5,364 bases of DNA from Clostridia bacterium (GTDB taxonomy: Bacteria > Bacillota > Clostridia > Oscillospirales > CAG-272), in NCBI GenBank assembly GCA_017452215.1, contig JAFTMU010000202.1, positions 1-5,364 of the forward strand, read 5' to 3'. Positions 4,648 through 5,364 of this stretch are shown here, piece after piece (position 1 is the first letter of the stretch; each line of letters opens with the position of its first letter). Both the position numbers and the translations under genes were made by a program. The notes under the pieces are model-generated. The model was not told where the DNA came from. It did not search any database and saw only the letters and a program-made list of their open reading frames with translations.

Positions 4648-5364
4648 GCTCTCTCCTCCTTTTTTGCGATCTGATCAAGGAAGCTTTTGCCGTCGATGGC
4701 ATCGGCGCAAAGTCCGAAATACTCCAAAACAGTGGCGCCGATATCGGCAAAGCTTTGACGTGTGCCAAGATTCACGGGGCGGATCCCCTTGCCCAGTGCC
4801 AGCATGGGGGTATATTCACGGGAATGGTCGGTGGAGGGTGTGGAGGGATCGCAGCCGTGATCGGCAGTGATGATGCACAGATCCTCCTCTCGCATCTGCT
4901 CCATAAACCCACCCAGCCAGCGGTCAAATTCGCTCATGGCACGGGCGTACCCTGCCACGTCGTTGCGGTGACCATAGGTCATATCAAAATCCACCAGATT
5001 GGTAAAGCAAAGGCCTTCGAACTCGGTCTTGGCGATCTCCATCGTCTTTTGCATTCCGTCGGCGTTATTGACGGTGGGGTTGCTCTCCAAAAATCCCTTG
5101 CCTGCGAAAATGTCGTAGATCTTGCCCACGGGGATCGTTGCGTATCCGTTTTGGAAAAGCACATCGATCATGGTTTTTTTGGGGGGCGTCAGCGAATAAT
5201 CGTGGCGGCGAGGGGTACGGATGAAGGGATATTCTCCCGTAAAGGGACGGGCGATGACTCTGCCCACGGCGTGCTCGCCCGCAAGAAGCTCTCGGGCGAT
5301 CTCGCAATAGCGGTACAGCTCCCCTAGTGGGACGACGTCCTCGTGAGCGGCGATCTGAAACACG
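4644..5364 (-). CDS. deoB: Phosphopentomutase, C-terminal part
   Basis: Interconverts (deoxy)ribose-1-phosphate and (deoxy)ribose-5-phosphate in the cytoplasm, a manganese-dependent alkaline-phosphatase-superfamily enzyme. The window holds the last 239 or so of about 390 residues; the first visible residues are VFQIAAHEDVVPL, a conserved internal segment, so the frame continues past the right edge and no real start is present. In this fragment D127 and H132 (VDFDMTYGH), D168 and H169 (TADHG) and H180 (STDHSRE) keep the spacing of metal ligands D286, H291, D327, H328 and H339 of Bacillus cereus DeoB. The N-terminal metal aspartate and the phosphorylated threonine (T85 in B. cereus) lie outside. 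It is the first visible gene of the deoB-cdd-pdp operon; the promoter and any further upstream genes are not in view. Confidence 0.95.
   Translation of the reverse strand, partial: VFQIAAHEDVVPLGELYRYCEIARELLAGEHAVGRVIARPFTGEYPFIRTPRRHDYSLTPPKKTMIDVLFQNGYATIPVGKIYDIFAGKGFLESNPTVNNADGMQKTMEIAKTEFEGLCFTNLVDFDMTYGHRNDVAGYARAMSEFDRWLGGFMEQMREEDLCIITADHGCDPSTPSTDHSREYTPMLALGKGIRPVNLGTRQSFADIGATVLEYFGLCADAIDGKSFLDQIAKKEERA

Noticed and set aside
4551..5327. Open frame of 258 codons on the + strand opposite deoB and the start of cdd
   Set aside because: Antisense shadow of two genes with intact catalytic motifs; the protein looks like no known family.

Overview
The window looks like part of a chromosome from a spore-forming, low-GC-lineage Firmicute, most likely an uncultured member of Clostridia. 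Four things suggest this: strong AGGAGG-type ribosome binding sites, a SPOCS (DUF3794)/LysM protein of the SipL spore-coat type, a B. subtilis-like nucleoside catabolism operon (deoB-cdd-pdp), and GTG/TTG start codons. The assignment is inferred from protein content; no rRNA or other marker is present.

Left block (1-747), clearly AT-richer than the rest. A truncated XRE-type helix-turn-helix regulator reads leftward off the window edge. Diverging from it is a 151-residue SLOG-like (DUF1273-like) Rossmann protein. The intervening 163 bp carries three copies of one palindromic operator, GTAGGTATACCTAC, spaced 49 and 50 bp apart. The best copy, a perfect 20-bp palindrome, lies between the -10 box and the ribosome binding site of the SLOG gene. 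This suggests a regulator that represses its partner and probably itself.

Spacer (748-968). No convincing gene. It ends in a perfect 17-bp hairpin with a T-rich tail on the + strand, lying between two convergent genes. The AT-rich to GC-rich transition falls here.

Middle block (969-2921). A leftward SipL-like gene with its own promoter is preceded by a 408-bp intergenic region. That region holds a terminator-like hairpin and an ordered array of seven small hairpins separated by TCGATATG/CATATCGA boxes. The array is mirror-symmetric: four boxes in one orientation, then four in the other, with three hairpins on each side of a central one.

Right block (2922-5364). A tight leftward operon reads deoB (cut by the window edge), then cdd, then pdp. 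Cytidine or deoxycytidine is deaminated by Cdd. Pyrimidine nucleosides are phosphorolysed by Pdp to base plus (deoxy)ribose-1-phosphate. DeoB then converts the sugar phosphate to the 5-phosphate for central metabolism. deoB and cdd overlap by ATGA, and the pdp ribosome binding site overlaps the cdd stop codon.

The least ordinary parts are the hairpin array at 2720-2901 and the triple-operator XRE/SLOG pair.
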